Origin: Symsagittifera roscoffensis
Lineage: Eukaryota; Xenacoelomorpha; Acoela; Convolutidae
Length of the DNA: 64,000 bases
Reading direction: 5' to 3'
Assembly (NCBI RefSeq): GCF_963678635.1
Contig: NC_087069.1
Span: 26,958,303-27,022,302 of the forward strand
The position numbers and the translations under genes were made by a program. Of this stretch, positions 9,700 to 18,150 are shown piece after piece (the stretch's first letter is position 1; each line of letters begins with the position of its first letter). Below the pieces are notes generated by a model. It saw only the letters and a list, made by a program, of their open reading frames with translations, searched no databases and was not told where the DNA came from.

Positions 9700-10048
9700 T
9701 TTGAAAATAATTCACGAAATTTATACGTCTTTGAAACAAACTTATCCTGATAATTCTAACCGACGCAACTATTTTCTAGCTGCATGTTCTCTGTTTTTTG
9801 TTAGTTCTGATAACCTTAACTACGACATTTTAATTAAGTTGAGACCTTATGGTGGCTTGATTGGTATTGATAACTCTTCCTTGGACAAATACTTGAAAAA
9901 TTCCAAAATTTTACGATTGCACGCTATTTTGCACGATGCGGCCGGATTTATACACAAATTTTATCAACAGGGTCCCACGTACTGTTACATGTTGCCCTGG
10001 AACTGTAACAACAGCTTATTGGGACATTTGAGTGGAATAGCGTTCTGA
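9665..10048 (+). CDS. Polinton hypothetical protein, 127 aa
   Basis: An intact ORF in a different frame, overlapping the preceding gene by 35 bp. The protein has an amphipathic N-terminus and an aromatic C-terminal half (AAGFIHKFYQQGPTYCYMLP). I recognise no domain. The sharp end just before the DVEGF-type gene supports a real small gene, but there is no homology support. Confidence 0.5.
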   Translation: MKLQKSRVTPIDLKIIHEIYTSLKQTYPDNSNRRNYFLAACSLFFVSSDNLNYDILIKLRPYGGLIGIDNSSLDKYLKNSKILRLHAILHDAAGFIHKFYQQGPTYCYMLPWNCNNSLLGHLSGIAF

Positions 10049-10092
10049 TTTTTCATTAAGTTGAAAAAACCAGAAGTTTATCATTTACTAGA

Positions 10093-10661
10093 ATGCTAGG
10101 CGAGAGATCAGTTGTGCTTGACGTGGAAGGCTTTCGTTACAAGAAAAACGCCTTTGTGGTTAAAGAATTAGCAATAACAACTTCAGACTACAGCGATCGA
10201 CTCATTTTCCTACCTCCAGTGAATTTCAATATACACCAAAGCTTGAACAAAAAGCTTACAACTGGTTAACAAATTATTTACACGGTCTCCATTGGGAAAA
10301 CGGTGATTATCTTTATATAAATTTGAATCAAATACTTCAGAGTTTTGTGCTGAGAAATCCCGGTGCCGTTTTTTACGCTAAAGGAAAAGAAAAGACAGAA
10401 TTTTTGGCCAAGTACTTGGACCGAAAGATTGAAAACCTAGATGATTTGGGCTGTCCTCGCGTTGAAAACTTATATTTTAAAAATTATCCAAGTTGCAATA
10501 AACATATTCCACATTACAACTCCAGGAATCATTGTGCCCTGAAGAAAACCAAGGTTTTTTATGATTGGTTGAAAAATGAACAACAGCGAGAGATCAGCGA
10601 AAGTGGAGACATACCTATCACCAAATTCAATGCTTTGTGCGTGGATGACTCCAGAGGGTGA
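10093..10661 (+). pseudogene. DVEGF-motif mobile-element protein, one frame break
   Basis: Two segments in different frames (10093-10269, and about 10218-10661) together look like a family I have seen in invertebrate mobile and virus-like elements. It has an N-terminal hydrophobic-D-V-E-G-F motif, then F-x-P-P, then WLTNYLHGLHW, then VFYAKGKEKTEFL, and a C-terminal Cys/His segment ending CALKKTKVFYDWL. The D-x-E motif near the N-terminus could indicate an RNase H-fold or exonuclease-like protein, which is inference. The frame break lies around 10218-10236, so this copy is probably inactive unless the base is an assembly error. Confidence 0.6.
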
Positions 10662-10917
10662 TATTAAAATTTCATTAACGAGAATAGAGCGTATTGATGG
10701 TAGTGGCCAAATTGTTCAGAGGAAGGAGCAAATAATAATTTCCGAAGCAGAGTTGTCTACGTTGAAGAGGTTTTTTCCAGTTATTGATCAATTTGTATAC
10801 TTCCAGAGATTCAAGTTTATCAGAAATGTTAGCCAGCAAGCGAGGAGTATATCTTCCCGAACTAGTCTTAGTACCCAAACGTCAGCCAGGAGTTCAGATG
10901 GATCTAAACAGCAGTGA
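10576..10917 (+). CDS. PC4-like ssDNA-binding protein candidate, 113 aa
   Basis: Residues 22-70 (WMTPEGDIKISLTRIERI through IIISEAELSTLKRFFPVID) follow the PC4/p15 layout: two beta strands around a charged turn, a strand ending in an I-S-x-x-E-L type helix start, then a hydrophobic helix. The C-terminal 30 residues are Ser/Thr/Gln/Arg-rich and probably disordered. It overlaps the end of the preceding ORF by 86 bp. A second protein of this kind is at 18151-18510. PC4 proteins bind single-stranded DNA and could help replication or transcription of the element. The assignment rests on pattern only. Confidence 0.45.
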   Translation: MNNSERSAKVETYLSPNSMLCAWMTPEGDIKISLTRIERIDGSGQIVQRKEQIIISEAELSTLKRFFPVIDQFVYFQRFKFIRNVSQQARSISSRTSLSTQTSARSSDGSKQQ

Positions 10918-11080
10918 ATTGCCAGATGAGATTAAGACGATTGTGAAAGAGGATACTGTGAAGAAAATAATGTACTACAAAAAAACTGCAAATATCCCAG
11001 CAAACTTTGTTTTAGAAATGCATGACATAAATGATAGAGAATTCACACGTTATGAAATTTTTTACTGTTCTCAAAAATAA
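10784..11080 (+). CDS. Polinton hypothetical protein, up to 98 aa
   Basis: An ORF in another frame overlapping the end of the PC4-like ORF. A later methionine (about 10826, MLASKRGVYLPELVLVPK) would shorten the overlap and is a plausible true start. The protein is charged, with no membrane segment and no family I recognise. It ends 72 bp before the membrane-protein gene. Confidence 0.4.
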   Translation: MINLYTSRDSSLSEMLASKRGVYLPELVLVPKRQPGVQMDLNSSELPDEIKTIVKEDTVKKIMYYKKTANIPANFVLEMHDINDREFTRYEIFYCSQK

Positions 11081-11152
11081 TTTAATTTTTTACAAGCTTC
11101 ATTCACAGAGAGAAAAAGTCTAACACAGTCTGTAGAATAAATAGTTTCTCAA

Positions 11153-11437
11153 ATGTCAGAAGCAACAACAGCAGTAGATGAACCTGACGCAACATTAGTA
11201 ACAGAGTTTGTTTATAACGAGACAAACAGTGAAAAAAAATCATGGAAGTTTTGTAACAATGTAACTTTGCCAAGGTCTGAAGTAGTTTTTGTTGCGCAAA
11301 TGGTAGTAATTCTAATTTTACTAACTTTGTGCAGTCTCAAACTTTCTTTCACTAAATTAAGTTGCGAAGAAACGTCAGTTTGGTTCTCGATTTTATCAGG
11401 CTTGGTTGGTTACGTACTACCAAACCCAAGAATATGA
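11153..11437 (+). CDS. Small membrane protein of Polinton, 94 aa
   Basis: An acidic N-terminus is followed by a strong membrane helix (VVFVAQMVVILILLTLCSL), a short loop, and a second hydrophobic stretch (SVWFSILSGLVGYVLP) ending PNPRI. Short proteins ending in a VW-x-S-x-L-S-x-x-x-G-Y-x-L-P-x-P signature beside the ATPase are familiar from Polintons and related virus-like elements. Its role is unknown but may be virion- or membrane-associated. The loop contains L-S-C-E-E, matching the LxCxE pattern, possibly by chance. Its stop overlaps the ATPase start by 4 bp (ATGA). Confidence 0.65.
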   Translation: MSEATTAVDEPDATLVTEFVYNETNSEKKSWKFCNNVTLPRSEVVFVAQMVVILILLTLCSLKLSFTKLSCEETSVWFSILSGLVGYVLPNPRI

Positions 11438-12135
11438 ATAAAGTGATTGATACTTCGACAAGAATTTTTATGGCGATAGTGGGACCTAGGGGATCCGGGA
11501 AAACTGAGTTAATTTTGAAACTTCTGATGGGAAATACTTTTTACCCTAAATTTGGAACCGTTCTATATCTTTACAAAGAGATGCAACCTGCATTCTCAGA
11601 AAAAGTGTCTTCTCGCGAAGTGAATGTGGAGTTCAAGAAATTCGACGGATTCGAATCTGTGAGAAAATTAGAAAATGTTCTTCTAGTTTTCGATTATTCA
11701 TGTGAAGACATCTATAATGACAAGGAATTTGTTAGGTTAGCGACAGCGGGTAGACATAGAGGGATAGATGTAATATATGTTAAGCATGACTTGTTTCAAC
11801 AAAGTCGATGGTCGCGTACGATTGATTTGAACACTTCACACATCATTCTGTTCAAATCGCCTCGCGACGTTCAGCAACTAGATCTGTTAGGAAGACAATT
11901 GAATGTATCAAAATTTTTGAGAAACTGTTACGAATTAGCTACCAGAGACTCTTTTGGACATCTTCTAATCGACTTGGACCCCCGTACATCAGATTGTTTG
12001 AGATATTGTTCAAATATCACACCACCTGGGCCAACAGTTTTTTATTTACCCTTATCTGAAGCAGAAACTACTCCAATCACAAATGAAAAAGAAAAACTTA
12101 TCTATTCTGCGGCATATGGTACAACTGAAACCTGA
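11434..12135 (+). CDS. ATP: FtsK/HerA-family genome-packaging ATPase
   Basis: 233 residues when started at the ATG that overlaps the previous stop; the frame is open further upstream to 11362. Walker A is GPRGSGKT (residues 17-24), and the Walker B-like segment is VLLVFDYS. A later segment with GRHRGIDVIYV and LNTSHIILFKSPRD fits the A32-type packaging ATPases of Polintons and nucleocytoplasmic large DNA viruses. It would pump the element's DNA into capsids. The Walker B acidic pair appears as a single D followed by Y, slightly unusual. Length is normal and the gene looks intact. Confidence 0.88.
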   Translation: MNKVIDTSTRIFMAIVGPRGSGKTELILKLLMGNTFYPKFGTVLYLYKEMQPAFSEKVSSREVNVEFKKFDGFESVRKLENVLLVFDYSCEDIYNDKEFVRLATAGRHRGIDVIYVKHDLFQQSRWSRTIDLNTSHIILFKSPRDVQQLDLLGRQLNVSKFLRNCYELATRDSFGHLLIDLDPRTSDCLRYCSNITPPGPTVFYLPLSEAETTPITNEKEKLIYSAAYGTTET

Positions 12136-12388
12136 CCAGCTAAGAACATTAATTAGAAAAACTTCAAATCGTGAGATCATAACACTTATTTGTGAATGTT
12201 TGCTCAATGTAGTCAATGGAAACGTACCCGTTAAAATCGTAAACATCGAACGATTCGAGACAGCATACAAATACTTAATAACTCCAAAAACCAGTGCTGT
12301 CAAAAAACGTGCGATTATTTTAAGTAAAGAAGGCTTCCATTTAGTTCGACAAATACTTTATTTTTGTTACAAGTACCTCACAACTTAA
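12083..12388 (+). CDS. Conserved small Polinton protein, 101 aa
   Basis: Overlaps the ATPase end by 53 bp. The protein reads as a leucine-rich helix (LKPDQLRTLIRK), then EIITLICECLLNVVNGNVPV, then a lysine-rich stretch, ending GFHLVRQILYFCYKYL. The I-C-x-x-L-x-N-x-x-x-G-N-V-P layout recurs in small proteins beside the ATPase or integrase of Polinton-type and related elements. The function is unknown; I suspect a capsid-associated or assembly protein, but that is inference. Confidence 0.55.
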   Translation: MKKKNLSILRHMVQLKPDQLRTLIRKTSNREIITLICECLLNVVNGNVPVKIVNIERFETAYKYLITPKTSAVKKRAIILSKEGFHLVRQILYFCYKYLTT

Positions 12389-14175
12389 TGATGACTGCTG
12401 AAGAATTCATTCTAATTCCGAAACACTTATATGTTAAAGAGCAGCCACATGCTGCACGTGTTCTTCATGATAATAATATTAAACATAAAAATGCTCAACT
12501 GTCCTATCTTAACCGGCTTAGACCCCAATTACCTCCACAAACTAGTAAGACTACTGCAACGAAGGAAACATTTACGGATAATGTTGAGCCCCAACAAGAA
12601 TAGCTTAAACTGTTAACGGACGATGAAGAAGTACCGGTCGAACGTGTTAAAGACGAAATACTAGAAGAGAAACACAATAGACAGACCGAAAGCATTTTAG
12701 GACAGTTACAAGTCTTAGAAGACAAAAAATTTGTTAGAGCAAAAACCGTACTTGAAATCATAGAAAATTCAGAAAGAGTAACCATAAACCGTGACAATGA
12801 GGTGATATATGTAGATAAAGTACCAACAGGACTTAAAGCTACAATATTTTTATACGACATACAACAACCAACGAAAAAATTACACAATCCGGCGTTCATT
12901 AACATTTTAACTGCTCTCAACTTGAATGAAAACCTGGTAATAAATCGAAATGCCAAACACGCGGTTCAGTCAGCGTCTTTTAACGCTCAAGAAAAACGAG
13001 AACCCGGACCCTCAAGAACCCGCTCAACATCACCCACTTGGCAGGAAAAAAGTAGTGCAAACCTTAAGAGAAGTAAAAAGCACAAACGAAAAAGTATCAG
13101 CGGTAATAGAAAAACCCGAAACCAAAAACGTGAAAAAGAGTCAGAAGAAGGCTCTGACTCATACGGAACGCCCCATAACGATTCAGAAAAGGTTCTCCAA
13201 CGTCAGAAAAGACGAAGGCGCAAGCAAAACAATGGGAAAATTACCAAGATTGAAGAAAAGTTGTTGAAAACTAAATACAGTGACAAAGGTCCCGCGTTAT
13301 TTGGTAGTGTGAACAACTTGATAAAAGCAAGCAATTTGTTGCGAAAGAAAGTTAAACATTTCCTTCATACTGAACCTGCTTACACGAAATATCGAACTGT
13401 GATCCGAAAAACGCCGCGACTCAAGGTCATAGTTTACGATATCGACGAAATCTGGTCATTAGATCTGGCCTTTGTTGATAAACTTGCCCAGTACAACCAT
13501 GATGTTAAGTATCTGCTTGTTGCAGTTGACTGCATGTCCCGCTATCTCAGAGTGCAACCCTTGAAATCAACGTATGCTACTACAACAGCAGAAGCGTTCA
13601 AACTAATGATAACGACAAAACAACCGGAAAAAGTATGGGTGGACAAGGGCACAGAGTTTAAAGGGTCCTTCGAAGCATTATGTAAAAAGAAAGGCATAAA
13701 CACATATAGCACAGAGAGCGAGAAAAAGTCCGCATTCGCTGAGAGAAATATCCGTTCCTTGAAAAATCGTATTTATAAGTACTTGGAGGATAAATGGACT
13801 TACTCATACATTGACAAATTGCAAGATTTTGTCAATGCAATTAATTCGAGAACAAATCGTGTCACAAATCTTGCACCAAATAAAGTAACTAAAAAAGATG
13901 TTCCTCGCCTGATTTCATTAAGAGCAGAACAGTCTTTGAAGTTAGTTCGACGTCCAAAGCTTTATGTTGGTGATTATGTTAGACTTGCCAAAGTAGACAT
14001 ACGTTTTCGCAAGGGTCACAAACAATCGTTCACCGATGAAGTGTTTGAAGTTTTTGACATACCAACACGAAATCCCCCAACATACAATTTGATTGATTCT
14101 AACAGAGAACCGATTGAGGGAAAATTTTACGAGTCTGAACTGATTCGCGTTCTGGAGAAGGACAATCATGACTGA
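12388..14175 (+). CDS. INT: Upstream domain plus Polinton integrase, one in-frame stop
   Basis: One reading frame runs from the ATG at 12388 to 14175 with a single TAG at 12601-12603. The first part (MMTAEEFILIPKHLYV, and TIFLYDIQQPTKKL after the stop) looks like the conserved protein usually upstream of integrase. A Lys/Arg-rich linker (about 13000-13260) follows. The integrase domain has IWSLDLAFVD, VWVDKGTEFKG and FAERNIRSLKNR, supplying the D, D and E of a retroviral-type catalytic core. A C-terminal region (KLYVGDYVRLAK... YNLIDSNREPIEGKFYESEL) probably binds DNA. The uninterrupted part is 12802-14175 (457 aa). It should insert the element with 6-bp duplications. The true boundary between the two proteins is unclear. 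Confidence 0.85.
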
Positions 14176-15061
14176 GGGCACTTCCGACAGCCTTTTCACC
14201 CATAATGTTCCCCCTTCCTTCACAATTACCCTAGTTTCATCTGCATCAATGAACGTTTTTAAAGATAACACTCTGGCCAACTTCAAAAATCTCCTGAGTG
14301 AAGAAATAAATTTGCAAGGTGAATGGAGAGTAGCAGTTACAGAAATTACCTTCCCTACTCAGATAAACAACGTAACTGACAACAACATTGTGTACTACAA
14401 AAAAGATCGGGTTATAGCAAGCATGAAAGTTGAGAAAGACAAGATCTCCAGACCTTACCTTGGAGAAACAGCAAAAATAACAAAAGGAGAATATACGAGC
14501 ATTGATCAAATACTGGACGAGATTCGTCGAAAGACAGAATTAGAGAAATTGGATTACGTAATAGATCCAATAACCAAACATCTTTCCTTATGGCTGCATT
14601 ATTGGGAAGGTATAACTTTTTCAAGCCCGCAAATTCCTAGCCTACTTGGATTCAAAGGCGTCAGAGATGGAACTGGTTATCATATAGGTTACAAACAAGG
14701 AAGCACGAAACATAGCACATTCTCTACCCAAGATCTTATTGCTGACTATCCCGTTGATGTATGCGCTGGTACTCAGCTTATGTTTATTTATCTGGACTTA
14801 ATTCATTATCAAATAGTCGGAGACACAAAAGCACCCCTTTTACGAGTCATTGATACCAATCGTCGAGTGAAAAACGGTTACGCATGTACAATTGAACCGA
14901 ATCATCGTAAAGTGTTTAGTAATTTGGATTTTAAAAAACTTTTGGTCAATAATATTTCCAATATTTCTGTGAACTTGCGCACAGAAACTGGAGGACTTGT
15001 TCCTTTCGCTGGAGGGGGAAAAGTTGTTCTGACTTTGAAATTTCAAAAGTTTAGCAATTGA
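14168..15061 (+). CDS. Minor capsid (penton-type single jelly-roll) protein
   Basis: 297 residues, overlapping the integrase stop by 8 bp. The N-terminal pattern SFTITLVSSASMNVFKDN... LLSEEINLQGEWRVAVTEITFP is the signature of the widespread Polinton protein that begins F-x-x-x-L-x-S-x-x-S-M and has a G-x-W-x-V-x-x-x-E-I-x-x-P motif. Family knowledge (Krupovic and colleagues) assigns Polinton proteins to minor and major jelly-roll capsid roles, and I take this as the minor one by order and size. The C-terminal GGGKVVLTLKFQKF strand supports a beta-sandwich. It is intact. Confidence 0.75.
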   Translation: MTEGTSDSLFTHNVPPSFTITLVSSASMNVFKDNTLANFKNLLSEEINLQGEWRVAVTEITFPTQINNVTDNNIVYYKKDRVIASMKVEKDKISRPYLGETAKITKGEYTSIDQILDEIRRKTELEKLDYVIDPITKHLSLWLHYWEGITFSSPQIPSLLGFKGVRDGTGYHIGYKQGSTKHSTFSTQDLIADYPVDVCAGTQLMFIYLDLIHYQIVGDTKAPLLRVIDTNRRVKNGYACTIEPNHRKVFSNLDFKKLLVNNISNISVNLRTETGGLVPFAGGGKVVLTLKFQKFSN

Positions 15062-15474
15062 TCAAAATGGATTCATATTACCACTACCAAGCAAACCTAC
15101 CACATTTCTCGGGGCATTATAGACAACGAGGCAGTGGCTTCGGTGCATTAGCCTTGGGAATAGGAAGAGTCGCACTTCCACTGGCTCGAAAATTTGTGAT
15201 ACCCGCGGCTAAAAAAATCGGAAAAGAACTACTTCTTCAGGCAGCTCCAGAACTGATAGAAGTTGCAACAAAAAGAAAAAGTCCTAAGCAGGCACTCAAA
15301 AGCACCGCTAGAAAAACAATCAAAAAGCAAGTAGGAGGAGGAAGTAGATCTCGGAAAAGTCATCCGAAAAGAACGACGGCGTTTAAACGAAAAACGAGAC
15401 GCGTCGTTCCCAGAAAACGAACTGCACAGAGAAGTCGCTCCGATTTCTTTACAAGGGTTAAAAATGATTTCTAA
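15058..15474 (+). CDS. Basic core-like protein with amphipathic N-terminus, 138 aa
   Basis: Overlaps the preceding stop (ATGG/TGA region). An N-terminal segment with RGSGFGALALGIGRVALPLARKFVIPAAKKIGKELL forms an amphipathic, membrane-active-looking helix; the rest is highly Lys/Arg-rich. A G-x-G...A-x-P-L motif before a basic tail recurs in Polinton and adenovirus-like elements, where it is compared with adenoviral core and membrane-lytic proteins (VI, VII, X). It is likely packaged with DNA in the virion. The homology is by pattern, not proven. Confidence 0.6.
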   Translation: MIKMDSYYHYQANLPHFSGHYRQRGSGFGALALGIGRVALPLARKFVIPAAKKIGKELLLQAAPELIEVATKRKSPKQALKSTARKTIKKQVGGGSRSRKSHPKRTTAFKRKTRRVVPRKRTAQRSRSDFFTRVKNDF

Positions 15475-16779
15475 TTTAATCCCGAGTGAAGCAACTCACA
15501 GCTCCTTGGACTTATTTGAGAAACCGCCTTTACTTGTCACTTTTGAAAATGCATTTACCCAAAAAATTGGACCTTCCTACTCTCCTGATGGTCCTATGCT
15601 CGAGTTTGAAGTACTCGGCGACAGAAATAATTTCATCGATCTTCAACGTACTCGTTTGGAAATAGTTGCACGAATTGTTCGAAGCAATGGAAACGTGCTT
15701 CGAACGCGTCTACAGAGGCGGCAAACAGAGATACGCCGTATTTTGTTAACAATCCTTTATCTTCATTATTTTCTGAGTGTACACTGTCTCTGAATGGTGA
15801 AAAAATATCAACTACCAATGCTAATTTTGCCCATAAAAGCTTTATTGAGACCGAGTTTTCATACGGTAATGATGCCAAGAAAACATGGTTGGCTTGTCAA
15901 GGTTATTATTATGAAGAAAATCCATCAGCCATTGACGGTGCTGGAAGGAGAGCTGATGATGTTACGGAGCGTAAAGGTCTCGTTGCGGCCTCGAGCGAGC
16001 TGAAGCTATTTGGTAAAATTGCTTGCGACTTTTTGTCGTGTGACAAGCATCTACTTAGCGGTGTGACAATAAGATTGTCTCTTAGACGTTCTCCTAATGA
16101 TTTTGTTGTCATATCTGAAGATGCAGCTAAACACTACAAGGTCCAAATAATCGAAGCTAACCTCTATGTCAGAAAGATGACTGTGACTGACTATGTTCTC
16201 TCATCAATAGAAAAAACTTTGTTGAAGAACCCGGCAATTTACAATTACATCGAAGTAGTACCAAAAACGTTTCTCGCAACTGCAGGAGTACAAAGCTGGC
16301 GACAAGAGGATGTTTTTGCAAAAGAACCTGTTCGAAGAATGATAGTAGCAATGAGCATAAACGAAGCATATTTGGGTACTAATAGAACAAACCCTTTTCA
16401 TTACCAGAAATTTGGGTTGAATGAGATCATTGTGTACAGAAACGGTCTACCCATTGCCGGAACTCCCATCTCGACATCAGACAATAAAAGAATTTATTAC
16501 AATACGCTTGAGGCTCTTGATTTTGTTTTAAACACTAGTCATGGAATCAGTCTCGCTAATTATGATAATCATTATATTATGGCTTTTGATCTCACGTCTA
16601 CTCAGGAGGCTTCACACGATTTTATTCATCCTGAATTGACCAATTGCACTATTTCGCTCGAACTCAAGTTTGACGCAGGTCTCGGTAATAACGTCGAGTT
16701 ATTGTTTATGGGAGAGCGTGCATCAACAGTTTATGTGCGTTCAGATAGAAAAATTACCAAAAACACTCTTATGACCTAA
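15464..16779 (+). pseudogene. Major capsid protein (double jelly-roll), one frame break
   Basis: The first segment (15464 to about 15700) has the hallmark ATHSSLDLFEKPPL and GPMLEFEVLGDRNNFIDLQRT of the Polinton major capsid protein (annotated as F54H12.2-like in nematodes). The remainder continues in another frame to 16779, with VVPKTFLATAGVQSW and YNTLEALDF. A one-base shift near 15700-15706 separates them; the second frame is open well before its first ATG at 15889. Total length of about 435 residues is normal. Unless this is an assembly error, the copy cannot make its own capsid. Confidence 0.85.
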
Positions 16780-16786
16780 GATAGAC

Positions 16787-17224
16787 ATGGATAATCTTCA
16801 ACTAGTAGAAATTATTAACCGTTGCAAACATTTGAAACATCGCTTTAGAGGTGTTTTTCCGGCAGATTTGCCATGCTCTTCAGTACTGAAAAACGATAAT
16901 ACGTTCATGATTATGAATGCCTCACCATCGGATCAACCTGGAACCCACTGGTTGCTTTTTGCTCAAGCTGGAGGACAGATATTCTTCGCAGATCCTCTAG
17001 GTAAACGATTATGTGATTATCCCCTCGTGTACAAGAATATGCGACGTACAATTCACGAGGGAAATCAACTACTGTTGAAAAAACCAATACAATCAGCTGA
17101 TTCAGTGTTATGCGGACTTTATTGTATTTATGTTGCTCATGTTATAATTACAAACAAATTTCCAATAGGTTTCAAACTTAATGATCATGATTTGATAAGA
17201 TTTGCCAAACATATGTTATTCTAA
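16787..17224 (+). CDS. PRO: Adenain-type cysteine protease
   Basis: 145 residues, complete. His54 in GTHWLLF, Asp69 in FFADPLG, Gln102 in IQSADS and Cys109 in VLCGLYC reproduce the catalytic set of adenovirus protease (family C5, Ulp1 fold), including the Gln-to-Cys spacing. It would cleave capsid or core precursors during particle maturation. It starts 7 bp after the major capsid stop, in the conserved late-gene block, and is the last plus-strand gene before the inverted-repeat cassette. No lesion is visible. Confidence 0.88.
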   Translation: MDNLQLVEIINRCKHLKHRFRGVFPADLPCSSVLKNDNTFMIMNASPSDQPGTHWLLFAQAGGQIFFADPLGKRLCDYPLVYKNMRRTIHEGNQLLLKKPIQSADSVLCGLYCIYVAHVIITNKFPIGFKLNDHDLIRFAKHMLF

Positions 17225-17330
17225 ATTAATTTATTGATGTTTTTGTAAAATTTATAAATTCGTATTTTTTTCAATTCATTCTTATTAACAACAAAGTTTT
17301 TTTCTGCAAGTTTATGTGAACCGCGAAAAG

Positions 17331-17432
17331 TTTCATATCAAGTCCTTCGAAATATTAAGGCATGGCCGTTTGGTTTAAGGGGCAATAGCTAACCCGGCGT
17401 TGCTCGTCGCTACGCTCCTCGGGAACGCCTCC
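17331..17432 (+). repeat. Left arm of internal 102-bp inverted repeat
   Basis: This arm pairs with 20889-20990, with one mismatch in 102 positions by eye. It is more GC-rich than its surroundings and includes TTAGCTATTGCC-type and CGGCGTTGCTCGTCGC segments. The 3,456-bp interval between the arms holds two minus-strand genes, one plus-strand gene and a hairpin cluster. Confidence 0.95.
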
Positions 17433-17486
17433 CGCTTGTGTAGTAACATTTTTTTTTGATATACAAGAGCGAAAGAAAACCAATAT

Positions 17487-18113
17487 TTAAAACTTGAATT
17501 TCTTCTCCATGATAAATTTCACAAACAAAGTGTTTGAATCAATTTCCATACAACCATACCCACTTAAAATTATGTCAATTATTTTAGAAAACTCAGCAGC
17601 GTTTTCACCATTCAAAATATTAGTAAAGCGTTCAATTGTTACGTTAGTAATCAGGTCAGTTTGAGTTTGAACAGATTTAGTCTGCGAGCCGAAGCAAACT
17701 TGAGGCAATCGTCTGCGAACTGGAACACCACTAACATCTAAGTTGTTGATGGAGTTATAATTCACAGCTATTTTCAGTTTTTCCATCAGAGAGCCAGACA
17801 ATTCATAGTTAGAGCAACCCAAAATTAAATATTTGAATGTAGAGAGAAGACAAGGAACAACGAAGGCTTTTGATGTCATCTTGTTAAGTAAATTGGTAGA
17901 CTCTTTCGTAAATTCGACCAGCACATGATAATGTTTTTCGTTGTCAATCGAATGGTTGCAAAAATCTAATTTATTCGAATGGGAGGATACTGCAAAATTT
18001 GCTTTTGAAGCGAAGCCCGAAAAGTTGGGTTCATGATTCAGGATGAAAAATTTGTAATTTTTACAGAACTGTTTGAAATAATCAGGGGATTGCTCATACA
18101 TTGCTTCAACCAT
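17487..18113 (-). CDS. Cassette protein with HUH-like motif, 208 aa
   Basis: One of only two minus-strand genes in the Polinton. Near residue 63 it has EKHYHVLVEF, matching the hydrophobic-H-hydrophobic-H-hydrophobic pattern of HUH nucleases such as parvovirus NS1 N-domains. About 30 residues later comes FKYLILGCSNYELSG, where a catalytic tyrosine could sit. There is no Walker A, so no SF3 helicase is attached. The C-terminal third is helical. A nickase role in rolling-hairpin or rolling-circle replication would fit the inverted-repeat context, but the family assignment is a guess from motif shape. It lies downstream of the PC4-like gene on the same strand, with 37 bp between them. Confidence 0.5.
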   Translation of the reverse strand: MVEAMYEQSPDYFKQFCKNYKFFILNHEPNFSGFASKANFAVSSHSNKLDFCNHSIDNEKHYHVLVEFTKESTNLLNKMTSKAFVVPCLLSTFKYLILGCSNYELSGSLMEKLKIAVNYNSINNLDVSGVPVRRRLPQVCFGSQTKSVQTQTDLITNVTIERFTNILNGENAAEFSKIIDIILSGYGCMEIDSNTLFVKFIMEKKFKF

Positions 18114-18150
18114 TGCTTTGAAGTTTCAATAGAATAACGAGTTGATAATG

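Noticed and set aside
15794-16003. 69-codon plus-strand ORF after the capsid frame break
   Set aside because: It continues the wrong frame; the capsid frame is recognisable in the adjacent frame throughout.
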